Shown: positions 18,361 through 26,719 of the stretch, in pieces
How positions within the stretch are numbered: position 1 is the stretch's first letter
How the letters are laid out: each line of letters opens with the position of its first letter
DNA from: JACVRW01 sp963733885
GTDB taxonomy: Bacteria; Actinomycetota; Thermoleophilia; Solirubrobacterales; Thermoleophilaceae
Length of the DNA stretch: 64,000 bases
Direction of reading: 5' to 3'
Assembly (NCBI GenBank): GCA_963733885.1
Contig: CAVTES010000006.1
Location: 248,001 to 312,000 of the forward strand
Notes under the pieces: model-generated
Told to the model about the DNA's origin: nothing
Database searches by the model: none
The model's input: only the letters and a program-made list of their open reading frames with translations
Position numbers and translations under genes: made by a program

Positions 18361-18370
18361 TGATATATCA
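18361..18370. promoter_or_regulatory. Palindromic operator candidate TGATATATCA, copy 3
   Basis: Third perfect copy, ten bases before the ATG of the ABC ATPase gene. This is the same spacing as copy 2 from the DUF294 ATG. No clear ribosome-binding site lies between it and the ATG, so a short-leader or leaderless transcript is possible. TATCAT at its right edge could act as a -10 box. Confidence 0.6.
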
Positions 18371-18380
18371 TGGCCCGCAG

Positions 18381-19487
18381 ATGACCGAGACCGGCGGCAA
18401 CGCTGCCGTGGAGACCGTCGCGCCGCCCGTGGGGGACGCACCGGCAGGCGAGCCGGTCGTCCGCGCCGAAGGCGTCTGGAAGATCTTCGGGCCGCACCCC
18501 GACAAGGTCATGGGCACGCCCGACGCCGAGCTACCGCGGTGGGAGCTGCAGCGCAGGACGGGGCACGTCGTGGCCGTTCGGGACGTCTCCATCGAGATCC
18601 AGCCCGGTGAGGTGTTCGTGGTCATGGGCCTGTCGGGCTCCGGCAAGTCCACCCTGGTCCGAACGCTGATCCGCCTGATAGAGCCGACCGCGGGCAGCAT
18701 CCACATCACCGGCCAGGACGTCATGGCGGCCGACCAGTCGGAGCTGCGTGAGCTGCGCCGCCACACCGTCTCGATGGTGTTCCAGCACTTCGGGCTCCTC
18801 GCCCACCGGCGCGTGATCGACAACGTGGCGTTCGGGCTCGAGATCCAGGGGGTGCCCAAGGCCCAGCGGCTGGAGCGCGCCACCGACGTGTTGCACCTGG
18901 TCGGCCTCGAGGACTCCGCGAACCAGTTCCCGGACCAGCTCTCCGGCGGGATGCAGCAGCGCGTCGGACTGGCCCGCGCGTTTGCCGTGGACCCGAAGCT
19001 GATGCTCTACGACGAACCCTTCAGCGCGCTCGACCCTCTGATCCGGCGCGACATGCAGGACGAGGTGGTCCGCCTCCAGGCCGAGACGGGCAAGACGATG
19101 CTGTTCATCACGCACGACCTGCTCGAGGCGCTGCGGCTGGGTGACCGGATCGCGATCATGCGCGACGGCGCGATCGTCCAGCTCGGCACGCCCGAGGAGG
19201 TGGTGGGCTCGCCGGCCGACGACTACGTAGCCAACTTCGTGCGCGACGTCCCTCGCACGAACGTGCTGACCCTTCGCTGGATCATGCGGGACCCCGCGCC
19301 CGGCGAAGAGACCTCGGGTCCGGAGCTCCCCGTGACCACCACCGTGAAGGACGCGGTTGCGGTGGTGGCCGCCACAGAGGGGCCGGTGCGGGCGATGGAG
19401 AATGGCCGCTGCGTGGGGGTGGTCGACCGGGTCGCGGTCCTCCAGGCGATGGCGGTGGGGGGCGAGGACTCGGGTGGCGACGGGTAG
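18381..19487 (+). CDS. proV: Glycine betaine/proline ABC transporter ATP-binding protein
   Basis: ATPase of 368 residues. It has Walker A GLSGSGKST, Q-loop FQHFGLL, signature LSGGMQQRVG, Walker B LMLYDEPFSALDP and the switch His in FITHDL. The N-terminal FGPHPDKVM segment and the extended C-terminus, a partial CBS-like tail, are typical of the ProV/OpuAA group. It heads a three-gene operon with the permease and the binding protein and lies directly behind palindrome copy 3. It powers uptake of glycine betaine or a similar quaternary amine, used here as nutrient or osmoprotectant. Confidence 0.93.
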   Translation: MTETGGNAAVETVAPPVGDAPAGEPVVRAEGVWKIFGPHPDKVMGTPDAELPRWELQRRTGHVVAVRDVSIEIQPGEVFVVMGLSGSGKSTLVRTLIRLIEPTAGSIHITGQDVMAADQSELRELRRHTVSMVFQHFGLLAHRRVIDNVAFGLEIQGVPKAQRLERATDVLHLVGLEDSANQFPDQLSGGMQQRVGLARAFAVDPKLMLYDEPFSALDPLIRRDMQDEVVRLQAETGKTMLFITHDLLEALRLGDRIAIMRDGAIVQLGTPEEVVGSPADDYVANFVRDVPRTNVLTLRWIMRDPAPGEETSGPELPVTTTVKDAVAVVAATEGPVRAMENGRCVGVVDRVAVLQAMAVGGEDSGGDG

Positions 19488-19502
19488 ATCGGGAGGCGGC
19501 CG

Positions 19503-21494
19503 GTGGCGGTAGCGAGGACCAGGGTCGCCGCCCCCACCATCGCGGCGCCCGCCCGCTGGCGCGGACGGCCGGTCCAGGTGGCCGTGATCGTGGCGGTCAT
19601 GGTGGTCGCCTTCGCCGCGTTCCGCGACGAGTTTCCGTGGCCGGCCTCCCTGACGTGGGCGGAGCTGCCGGTGAAGCTCGACGACCTGCAGAACTGGCTG
19701 CTCGACCAGCGCACGGCGGCCAACCCGAACATCATCTTCGCCATCCTCGACGGCTTCAGGGCGTTCGCCGAGTGGCTCGTCAATGCGCTGAACGACTTCC
19801 TGCTCTGGCTCACCTGGGTCGGCACGATCGCCGCCTCCGTACTGATCGTCCTGCGCTTCGGCGGCTGGCGCGCGGCGCTGATCGTGGCCGGGGCATTCGC
19901 GTCGTTTGCCCTCATGGGGCTCTGGGAGGAGAGCATCCAGACGCTCGCGCTGATGCTGGCGGCGGTGTCGCTGTCGCTGATCGTCGGTGTGCCGATCGGC
20001 GTGATCGCCGGCCGCAACCAGCGCTTCCACGGCACGATCACGCCGGCGCTCGACGCCATGCAGATCGTGCCCGCCTTCGCGTATCTGATGCCGATCGTGA
20101 TCCTCTTCTCGGTCGGGCCGGCGGCCGCCGTGATCTGCACGATGATCTATGCGATCCCGCCCGCCGTGCGCATCACGGCGCTTGGCATCCGGGGCGTGAC
20201 CAAGGACTCCGTGGAGGCGTCGCGCGCCTTCGGCGCCACCAAGGTCCAGACGCTGGTGAAGGTGCAGCTCCCACTCGCGCGGCGCCAGCTGCTGCTGTCG
20301 GTCAACCAGACGATCATGTTCGCGCTCTCGCTGGTTGTGATCGCCGGCCTGATCGGCGGACGCGGCCTCGGCGACGTGGTCACCAACGGGCTCTACTCGA
20401 ACCCGGCGCTTGCGCTGCTCGCCGGGATAGCGATTGTGATCATGGCCATTGCGCTCGATCGCGCAACGTCCGCGATCGCCGAGCACACCGATCCCACGCG
20501 GCGGCACCTCACCGACGAGCTGCGGCGCAGGGCGCGCATCGCGACGCTCGCCACCTTCGGCGCCATCGCGGCGATCGTGCTGGCCGCGCGGGCGCTAGGG
20601 GCGGACAGCATCTACCCGGACGAGTTCGAGACCTCCACCACCGTGTACACGGCCACCATCGAGGACACGCTGCTGGGCTGGATCCAGGACGTGCTCGACT
20701 ACGTGCAGGATCCCAATTCGTTCCTGTTCGGCATCACCGAGCCGGTCGGGAACTTCATGCTCGAATACATGCTCGAGCCGCTCAGGGTGCTGCTCATGGA
20801 GTCGCCCTGGTTCGTGGTCCTGGCGGGCCTGACCGCGATCGCCTTCGTGCTGAGCGGCCTGCGGCCCGCCATCACCGCCTTCCTGATGCTGGCCGTGATC
20901 GGAATCATGGGCGTCTGGGAGCCGGCGATGGACACCGCGTCGCAGGTTCTCGTGGGCACGGCGCTCGCCGTTGCGTTCGGGCTGGTGATCGGGATCTGGG
21001 CGGCCGAGAGCCCGCGCGTCGAGAAGCGGCTTCGGCCGGTGCTCGACACGCTGCAGACGCTCCCGCAGCTCGTGTACATCATCCCGTTCATCTACCTGGT
21101 GCCCGTGTCCCGGATCCCGGGTGTGGTCGCGTCGGTGCTGTACGCGGTGCCGGTGGTCATCCGGCTCGTGACCTCGGGTCTGCGCAGCGTTCCACCGGCG
21201 GCGGTGGAGGCGGCATCGGCGTTCGGCGCCTCACGGATGCAGGTGCTGGCGAAGGTCAAGCTGCCACTCGCCCGCGACTCGATCATGCTCGGCGTCAACC
21301 AGGGCATCATCATGGTCCTCGCCGTAGTCGTGATCGGCGGGCTGGTGGGGTCAGGAGCGCTGGGCGACATGGTCGCGCGCGGCCTGCAGCGCAACGAGTT
21401 CGGCGAGGGGGTGGTCGCGTCGCTGGCGATCCTGGCCCTCGGCATCGCACTGGATCGGGTCACCCAGGGCCCGCGAAAGGTTCAACCACGATGA
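19503..21494 (+). CDS. proW: Betaine ABC transporter permease, two ProW modules in one chain
   Basis: Membrane protein of 663 residues made of two tandem ProW-like units. Each unit has a periplasmic-side lead, about five to six helices and an EAA-type loop: VEASRAFGATKVQTLVKVQLP in the first half and VEAASAFGASRMQVLAKVKLP in the second. Usual ProW proteins carry a single unit and work as a dimer, so this is a fused pair. The start is a GTG at 19503. It follows proV by 15 bases and its stop overlaps the binding-protein ATG (ATGA). Confidence 0.9.
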   Translation: MAVARTRVAAPTIAAPARWRGRPVQVAVIVAVMVVAFAAFRDEFPWPASLTWAELPVKLDDLQNWLLDQRTAANPNIIFAILDGFRAFAEWLVNALNDFLLWLTWVGTIAASVLIVLRFGGWRAALIVAGAFASFALMGLWEESIQTLALMLAAVSLSLIVGVPIGVIAGRNQRFHGTITPALDAMQIVPAFAYLMPIVILFSVGPAAAVICTMIYAIPPAVRITALGIRGVTKDSVEASRAFGATKVQTLVKVQLPLARRQLLLSVNQTIMFALSLVVIAGLIGGRGLGDVVTNGLYSNPALALLAGIAIVIMAIALDRATSAIAEHTDPTRRHLTDELRRRARIATLATFGAIAAIVLAARALGADSIYPDEFETSTTVYTATIEDTLLGWIQDVLDYVQDPNSFLFGITEPVGNFMLEYMLEPLRVLLMESPWFVVLAGLTAIAFVLSGLRPAITAFLMLAVIGIMGVWEPAMDTASQVLVGTALAVAFGLVIGIWAAESPRVEKRLRPVLDTLQTLPQLVYIIPFIYLVPVSRIPGVVASVLYAVPVVIRLVTSGLRSVPPAAVEAASAFGASRMQVLAKVKLPLARDSIMLGVNQGIIMVLAVVVIGGLVGSGALGDMVARGLQRNEFGEGVVASLAILALGIALDRVTQGPRKVQPR

Positions 21495-22528
21495 GGGGGT
21501 ATCCGATGGAGGAGGGAAAGGGGCCGCGCGCCAGGTGCGTGTGGCTCGTTGGGCTGACGCTCGTGCTCGCGCTGTTCATCGCGGCGTGCGGCGAGGAGAA
21601 GGACGAGGAGCCCTCGGGCGGTGGGGGCGGCGGCCAGAGCGCCGCGGCCGGCAAGGACTGCGGCACGGTCACGATTAACGAGAACGCGTGGGCCGGCTCC
21701 ACGGCAAACGTCTACATCGCCAAGGCCGTGCTCGAGGAGGATCTCGGCTGCGAGGTCGAGATCACCAAGATCACCGAGATCCCGGTGTTCCAGGCGATGG
21801 CGGACGGCAAGGTCGACGCGGTGCTCGAGGACTGGCAGCACGTCGACGAGTACAAGCAGTACATCGACGAGGCCGGCACCGTGGTCATGGGCGGTCCGCT
21901 CGGCGTGAAGGGCCACATCGGCTGGTTCATCCCGCAGTACCTGATGGACGAGCACCCCGAGTTCAAGACCTGGGAGGGCCTGAAGGGCCAGGAGGACCTG
22001 TTCAAGACTCCCGAGTCGGGCGACCAAGGGATGTTCCTGGGCGGCGACCCGAGCTATGTCCAGAAGGACAAGGAGCTGATTGAGGCGCTCGACCTCAACT
22101 TGAAGCACGTGACCGCCGGCGCAGAGCCGGCCCAGGTCGCGCGCTGGAGCCAGCTCTACAAGCAGCAGAAGCCGGTGCTCTTCTACTGGTACTCGCCGCA
22201 GTACCTGTTCGAGCAGTACGACCTGGCCGAGGTCATGCTGCCGCCGCGCACCGAGGCGAACAAGGACTGCCCGGACGACGCCAAGGCGGGCGGCGATCCC
22301 GAGCAGTACAAGTGCGAGTACGACGTCACGATCATCAACAAGCTCTTCAGCAAGGAGTTCGCCGAGAGCGGCTCGCCGGCGTACGACGTGCTGAAGGCGA
22401 TGAAGCTCACGAACGAGGACCAGGACACGGTCGCCAAGGCGATCGCCGGCGACAAGGAGGACCCCGACCAGGCCGGGCAGGACTGGGTCGAGGAGAACCG
22501 CGACAAGGTGGACGCCTGGTTGCAGTAG
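21491..22528 (+). CDS. proX: Glycine betaine-binding lipoprotein
   Basis: Protein of 345 residues. The lipoprotein signal ends in LFIAACG, followed by a Gly/Ser linker. The OpuAC-type domain follows, with VTINENAWAGSTANVYIAKA, VLEDWQHVDEYKQY, GHIGWFIPQYL and a VLFYWYSPQYLFEQYDL stretch. Its aromatic residues suit binding of a quaternary ammonium group. The frame is intact, unlike the paralogue at 11372. A strong terminator follows and closes the proVWX operon. An alternative ATG at 21506 is equally plausible as the start. Confidence 0.92.
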   Translation: MRGYPMEEGKGPRARCVWLVGLTLVLALFIAACGEEKDEEPSGGGGGGQSAAAGKDCGTVTINENAWAGSTANVYIAKAVLEEDLGCEVEITKITEIPVFQAMADGKVDAVLEDWQHVDEYKQYIDEAGTVVMGGPLGVKGHIGWFIPQYLMDEHPEFKTWEGLKGQEDLFKTPESGDQGMFLGGDPSYVQKDKELIEALDLNLKHVTAGAEPAQVARWSQLYKQQKPVLFYWYSPQYLFEQYDLAEVMLPPRTEANKDCPDDAKAGGDPEQYKCEYDVTIINKLFSKEFAESGSPAYDVLKAMKLTNEDQDTVAKAIAGDKEDPDQAGQDWVEENRDKVDAWLQ

Positions 22529-22548
22529 CCGTGTGAGAGGGGGAGCAA

Positions 22549-22587
22549 GAGGGGCTCCGCGCGAGCGGGGCTCCTCAAGCTTGTTTT
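22549..22587 (+). terminator. Rho-independent terminator after proVWX
   Basis: GAGGGGCTCCGC (22549-22560) and GCGGGGCTCCTC (22565-22576) form a 12-bp stem with two G-T pairs around a GCGA loop. A T-rich tail containing TTGTTTT follows (22577-22587). It begins about 20 bases after the binding-protein stop. Confidence 0.85.
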
Positions 22588-22656
22588 CCCGGGGCGGGTG
22601 ATACTTCGGCGCCTGACGGCGACTCGCGCGAGTCGGCCAACGACCGGGAGGGAACG

Positions 22657-22983
22657 ATGCCGCTCTATCTATCGAGGTTCAGCTACACGCCGGAGACTTG
22701 GGCCAGGCTCATCGGCAACCCCGAGGACCGTCGAAAGGCCGCTCAGTCGTACATCGAGTCGGTCGGCGGGAAGCTCCACGGGTTCTGGTACGCCTTTGGC
22801 TCACACGACGGCTACACCCTATGGGAGGCCCCCGACAACGTGTCCATGGCCGCGGTTGCGCTGGCGATTAGTAGCGGCGGTGCACTCACTTCGCTGGAAA
22901 CCACAGTCCTTCTGACAGTCGACGAAACGATGGATGCCTTGCGGCAGGCCGCCCAGGTCCAGTACCAGCCGCCAGCCGCGTAG
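22657..22983 (+). CDS. GYD-domain protein
   Basis: Small soluble protein of 108 residues beginning MPLYLSRFSYTPETWARLI. It contains GGKLHGFWYAFGSHDGYTLWEAPDN, the pattern of the GYD domain (named for the Gly-Tyr-Asp motif). The biochemical role of the family is not established. It is preceded by a GGGAGGGAA ribosome-binding site and stands alone between the proVWX terminator and convergent genes. Confidence 0.8.
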   Translation: MPLYLSRFSYTPETWARLIGNPEDRRKAAQSYIESVGGKLHGFWYAFGSHDGYTLWEAPDNVSMAAVALAISSGGALTSLETTVLLTVDETMDALRQAAQVQYQPPAA

Positions 22984-23032
22984 CGGTAGGCCGCTCGGCT
23001 CGGACCCGGCATGAGCAGCGCGGGCGTCCGCT

Positions 23033-23848
23033 TCAGCCGGACACCTGATGGGTGAAGGCGGCGGTGTGCACCCGATCCTCGTGCTTGAACTGGAAGAAGA
23101 GGCGGTAGCGGCCGCCGCTCGGGAAGGCCGCCGCGAACGGGACCGCGCCGCCGGGCGTGGCGCCGTGCCCGGCGTGCGCGCCCCCGTGCCCGGCGTGCGC
23201 GCCGCCGTGACCGCCGCCTCCGCCTCCCGGGTGCGTGTGGACGTAGGCGAGGTCCCCCTCGCGCAGCGCGACGAGGTGGCCCTTGGCGGCCAAGTAGTCC
23301 TGGAGCTCGACACTCTGCCCATCGCGAGCGACGTGGAATGAAAGGACGGGGCCTCCGGCGCCCAACGATTCGGCGAGGTGCACTGTGTACCCCGTCGCGG
23401 TCGTCGCTTGCCCGGCCGGAGCGGGCAGCGGGACCGGCTCCGCCGCGCCCTCGACCGTCACGGTCCGGGCGAGCGTCTGGTTCTGGCCCTGGTGCTTGAA
23501 GTCGGCGAACACGCGGTAGCTGCCGGGCTCCCGGAGGGTGACCGGCGTCGACCAGCTGCCGTCCGCGGACATACGCGGGTGCAGGTGTTGGAATCCCCGC
23601 AGGTCGTCGCGGACGACGATCAGATGCAAGCGCTTCGCATGCTCGACCTCGAAGTCGCGCACCGCACGGCCATCCTTCCCCACGACCTGAAAGCGAAGCT
23701 GCCCCCGCTCGCCGGGCGACAGCTGCGTGGTCGCAAGGTCAAGCGTCAAGCCGTCGACGGCGGCCCCGAGCCCACCCCCCGGGTCGGGCTGCGAACGCCG
23801 GCCCGGCTGGTCGGCGGCCTGGCCGGCGCCCGGCTTCTCGACTGGCAC
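23033..23848 (-). CDS. His-rich exported-type protein, possible metal-binding function
   Basis: About 271 residues in this frame. Two beta-rich repeats are visible, each with a heart like HLIVVRDDLRGFQHLHPRM or GHLVALREGDLAYVHTHPGG, followed by a closing FFQFKHEDRVHTAAF. Between them and the end lies a His/Gly stretch (GGAHAGH repeated) that could bind copper or nickel. No signal peptide starts this frame. The overlapping upstream frame ends in a membrane helix (RLVAIVATAAAVFGTTVLIAEAL) followed by SHARR, so a one-base shift near 23850 may have cut one longer anchored protein in two. Function unknown. Confidence 0.6.
   Translation of the reverse strand: MPVEKPGAGQAADQPGRRSQPDPGGGLGAAVDGLTLDLATTQLSPGERGQLRFQVVGKDGRAVRDFEVEHAKRLHLIVVRDDLRGFQHLHPRMSADGSWSTPVTLREPGSYRVFADFKHQGQNQTLARTVTVEGAAEPVPLPAPAGQATTATGYTVHLAESLGAGGPVLSFHVARDGQSVELQDYLAAKGHLVALREGDLAYVHTHPGGGGGGHGGAHAGHGGAHAGHGATPGGAVPFAAAFPSGGRYRLFFQFKHEDRVHTAAFTHQVSG
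23161..23202 (-). repeat. 21-bp tandem repeat encoding GGAHAGH
   Basis: Two adjacent 21-bp units (23161-23181 and 23182-23202) differ by one base. On the minus strand they encode the His/Gly repeat of the preceding protein. In-frame units suggest that length variation would be tolerated. Confidence 0.75.
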
Positions 23849-24479
23849 GCCGCCGTGCGTGGCTTCGATCGGATTCGGAGGACAGCGCCTCGGCGATCAG
23901 CACGGTCGTGCCGAAAACGGCGGCTGCCGTTGCGACGATGGCGACCAGCCGGGTCGGGAAGTTCGGGTGGTGGCCACTCTCGTGCAGCACGGCATGACCC
24001 TTCCCACGCGTGATCAGCCAGCGGTTGACCGGGAACGCCACGACGCCGGCCACCACGAGCGCGACCGAGAGGGCGCCCCAGAACAGGAGGTCGCCGACGC
24101 CGGCTTCCATCGCGCCGGGGATCGCGAGCAGGATCGCGTTGTCGACGAGCTCCATGACGGCGATGCTCAAGGTGTCGGTGGCGAGCGCGATCGGCACGAC
24201 CGCGGCGAGTGCGAGGCCGGCGCGCAGCAGCGGCACGCTCGTGAGCGAGTAGCCGAACAGGAACGCGAGTGCGATGGCGAGCGCAATGGTGCCCCAGTCC
24301 GAGAACCCGAGCGCCGTCCCGATGATCATCCCGAGGACCTCGCCGATGGCGCACCCGGTGAGGCAGTGGAGGGTCGCGCTGCACGCAACAGCGTTGAGGG
24401 CCGCGCCGGATGTCGGCAGCTCGTGGTGGTCGTGATGCCGCCGGGCGGCAGCCTCCACATCTCTCTTTCGTTTACTCAC
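23739..24479 (-). CDS. DUF4396 membrane protein
   Basis: Protein of up to 246 residues. The core ATLHCLTGCAIGEVLGMIIG, AFLFGYSLTSVPLLRAGL, DTLSIAVMELVDNAILL and FPVNRWLITRGKGHAVLH matches DUF4396, a multi-helix membrane family of unknown function with conserved Cys/His residues. The N-terminus is His-rich (RRHHDHHELP), as in metal-handling proteins. The last 40 residues look like out-of-frame coding for the next gene, so the real end may be near 23860 or the two may be one fused protein. It sits next to a His-rich exported protein, which supports a metal-related role by inference. Confidence 0.75.
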   Translation of the reverse strand: MSKRKRDVEAAARRHHDHHELPTSGAALNAVACSATLHCLTGCAIGEVLGMIIGTALGFSDWGTIALAIALAFLFGYSLTSVPLLRAGLALAAVVPIALATDTLSIAVMELVDNAILLAIPGAMEAGVGDLLFWGALSVALVVAGVVAFPVNRWLITRGKGHAVLHESGHHPNFPTRLVAIVATAAAVFGTTVLIAEALSSESDRSHARRRASREAGRRPGRRPAGPAFAARPGGWARGRRRRLDA

Positions 24480-24699
24480 CGGGACGTATTACACCTTGAA
24501 TGGGGCAGCTCCTTCGGGCCGGTTGCGAAAGGGGGGTCACCCGCAGAGCGGCGTGCTCACTACTCCTGCGCCGAATAGGGGAACTCACGTCGGTCGCGCA
24601 TCCAGATGAAGAGGTCGCCCTCGGGGCCTTCGGTCGCGTCGGCTACGTCGACATCCTGCCGCCGGGCTAGACCCGACCGCGGTCCCAAGCTTCCCTTAA

Positions 24700-24761
24700 C
24701 GAGACTCAATAGTTCCGTAAGTCTGCTAAGCTCACTTCCGAGACTGATGCGTTCTGTAAGT
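24700..24761. promoter_or_regulatory. Imperfect direct repeat upstream of tetR, operator/promoter candidate
   Basis: CGAGACT, then five bases, then GTTCYGTAAGT occurs twice (24700-24722 and 24739-24761), 39 bp apart. The second copy ends five bases before the TetR ATG. The spacing is close to four helical turns. Autoregulation by the downstream TetR is the simplest reading. Confidence 0.45.
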
Positions 24762-24766
24762 TCCAG

Positions 24767-25414
24767 ATGACCGGCGAGACGTCGACCACCCGACGATCGA
24801 CGGGCAGGCCGCGCGAGGAGCGGGCGGATCGCGCGATCCTCGCAGCGGCGCTGCAGCTGATCGCCGAGCAAGGTGTGCGCGACCTTCGTATGGACGACGT
24901 CGCCGACCGCGCACGCGTGGGCAAGGCGACCATCTACCGCCGTTACCGCTCGAAGGACGAGCTGGTCGCGGCTGCCGTCGCGGCGCTGGTCAGCGAGATC
25001 ACCGTGCCGGACGCGGGCTCCACGAGGGCCGACCTGCTCGCACTGATGCGCAGCGCGGTGGATGTCTACAGCGGTTCGGTCGAGGCGGGCGTTATGCCCA
25101 GCCTGGTCGACGTCATGAGCCGCGATGTCGAGCTCGCCCGCTTGGTCCGCGAGGGTTTCCTGGCTCAGCGCCGTGCCGCCTTGCGCGCCGTGCTCGAGCG
25201 GGGCATCGAGCGTGGGGACCTGGCCCGCGACCTCGACCTCGAACTCGCGCTGGACGTGCTCGGAGGACCGCTCTTCTACCGGCTTCTTATCACCGGCGGT
25301 CCCATTGACCGACAGCTCGCCGACGGTGTGGTCGAACTGATCCTGCGCGGCTTTGCGCCGGCCAGGCACACCCGCAAACAGTCCCGAAAGTCACGGAAAG
25401 AGGCATCACAGTGA
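24767..25414 (+). CDS. TetR/AcrR-family transcriptional regulator
   Basis: Protein of 215 residues. The N-terminal helix-turn-helix shows ILAAALQLIAEQGVRDLRMD, VADRARVGKATIYRRY and RSKDELVAAA. The C-terminal half is an all-helical ligand/dimer domain of the TetR_C type common in actinobacteria (LEVALDVLGGPLFYRLL-like segment). It is followed by a lactonase-like gene with a GTGA overlap, so it probably controls that gene. A pair of direct repeats just upstream may be its operator. Confidence 0.92.
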   Translation: MTGETSTTRRSTGRPREERADRAILAAALQLIAEQGVRDLRMDDVADRARVGKATIYRRYRSKDELVAAAVAALVSEITVPDAGSTRADLLALMRSAVDVYSGSVEAGVMPSLVDVMSRDVELARLVREGFLAQRRAALRAVLERGIERGDLARDLDLELALDVLGGPLFYRLLITGGPIDRQLADGVVELILRGFAPARHTRKQSRKSRKEASQ

Positions 25415-26263
25415 ACATTCACGCGATCCAGACCGGAACGGTCGCGCTCACAACCAGCTGGCGCGAAGGCGTCGGTCACGGCAGGCGCCGCCTCGTGAAC
25501 ACCCTCCTTGACCGCGAGTGGACCGAACCGCTGCCGATCTACGCCTTCGCGATCGAGCATCCCGAGGGCGTGATCGTCGTCGACACCGGCGAGACCGCGC
25601 GTGTCGCCGAGCCCGGCTACCTCCCGCGCTGGTCGCCCTTCTTTCGCTTCGCGGTACGCGAGCGGGTCGAGCCCTCGGAGGAGATCGGCCCGCAGCTCGA
25701 GCGGCTCGGCATCACGCCGCGCGACGTACGCACGGTCGTGTTGACCCACCTCCACACCGACCATGCCGGGGGACTGCCTCACTTCCCGAACAACCGGATC
25801 CTCGTCTCACGCACCGAGATGGAGTACGCGACGGGGCTGCGAGGTCGCCTGCGCGGCTATGTCAACAAGCGTTGGCCCGCCTGGTTTCGCCCGACCATGG
25901 TCGACCTGCCAGCCGGACCCGTGGGGACCATTCCCCGCCAATCTGCGGCTGACCCAGGCCGGCGACGTCACACTCGTCCCGACCCCTGGTCACAGCCCTG
26001 GCCAGGTCGCCGTGCTCGTCAACGAGGGCGACCACACCGTCTTTCTCGCCGGTGACAGCTCCTACACCCAGGACGCCATGCTGCGGGGTGCGGTAGACGG
26101 CGTCGGTCCCGACGAGGACGCCGAGCGCCTCACCCACGAGCGCATCCGCTCGTATGCGGCGGCGAGGCCCACCGTCTACCTGCCGAGCCACGATCCCGAG
26201 ACCGCTATTCGCCTCGCCGAGCGGCGGCCGGTCGGGGCGGCGCGGGACAGGGCCGCCGCGTGA
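25411..26263 (+). pseudogene. Metallo-beta-lactamase-fold hydrolase, lactonase-like, one frameshift
   Basis: The first part (25411 to about 25920) has the metal site THLHTDHAGG (HxHxDH) and YAFAIEHPEGVIVVDTG. The second part continues in another frame with NLRLTQAGDVTLVPTPGHSP, FLAGDSSYTQ and VYLPSHDPE, which supply the remaining metal ligands. The break falls between about 25910 and 25930. Together they make a protein of about 283 residues like the AiiA-type N-acyl homoserine lactonase group. The start GTG overlaps the TetR stop. Without the shift it should be active, so sequence error is possible. Confidence 0.8.
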
Positions 26264-26706
26264 CCACGTTCGAGACAAGCGTGCGCATCCGGCGGCCGAT
26301 CGATGAGGTCTTCGACTTCGTCGCGGATCCGCTCAACCTCCGGCACTGGAACTCTGCGGTCCGGGCCGTATGGAAGACGCGCGGGCAAGAGAGCGAAGCC
26401 GGATCTACGTACTCGATGGAACGGGACCTACCGGGTGGGCGCGCCCGGAACGATCTGGAGATCTTCGCCCACGAATTGCCGGTGGCATTCGGCATCCGCA
26501 CGACCTCGGGTCCCACTCCGTTCAGCTACCGGTACGGGTTCACTTCGCACGGTGGCGAAACGGTGGTCGCGCTCCATGGAGCGTTCGAACTGGACGGTCA
26601 GGCCGCCCGGCTCGGGCGAGTCGCAGGACGGGCCGTCAAGCGGGGAGTGGACGACAACCTCAGGCGGCTCAAACACATTCTCGAGACGCCCCCGCGGCCG
26701 GCCTAG
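26260..26706 (+). CDS. SRPBCC-fold protein (polyketide cyclase/dehydrase-like)
   Basis: Protein of 148 residues with the START/SRPBCC opening FETSVRIRRPIDEVFDFVAD, LRHWNSAV and a C-terminal long helix (VKRGVDDNLRRLKHIL). Members bind hydrophobic ligands; this one has no recognisable catalytic signature. The GTG start overlaps the stop of the lactonase-like gene (GTGA), so the TetR, hydrolase and SRPBCC genes form one operon. Confidence 0.85.
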   Translation: MTTFETSVRIRRPIDEVFDFVADPLNLRHWNSAVRAVWKTRGQESEAGSTYSMERDLPGGRARNDLEIFAHELPVAFGIRTTSGPTPFSYRYGFTSHGGETVVALHGAFELDGQAARLGRVAGRAVKRGVDDNLRRLKHILETPPRPA

Positions 26707-26719
26707 CAGCCACGACCCG

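Noticed and set aside
24560..24665. Minus-strand reading ending DLFIWMRDRREFPYSAQE before the TetR promoter
   Set aside because: It looks protein-like but I cannot match it to any family and it has no start; too little to annotate.
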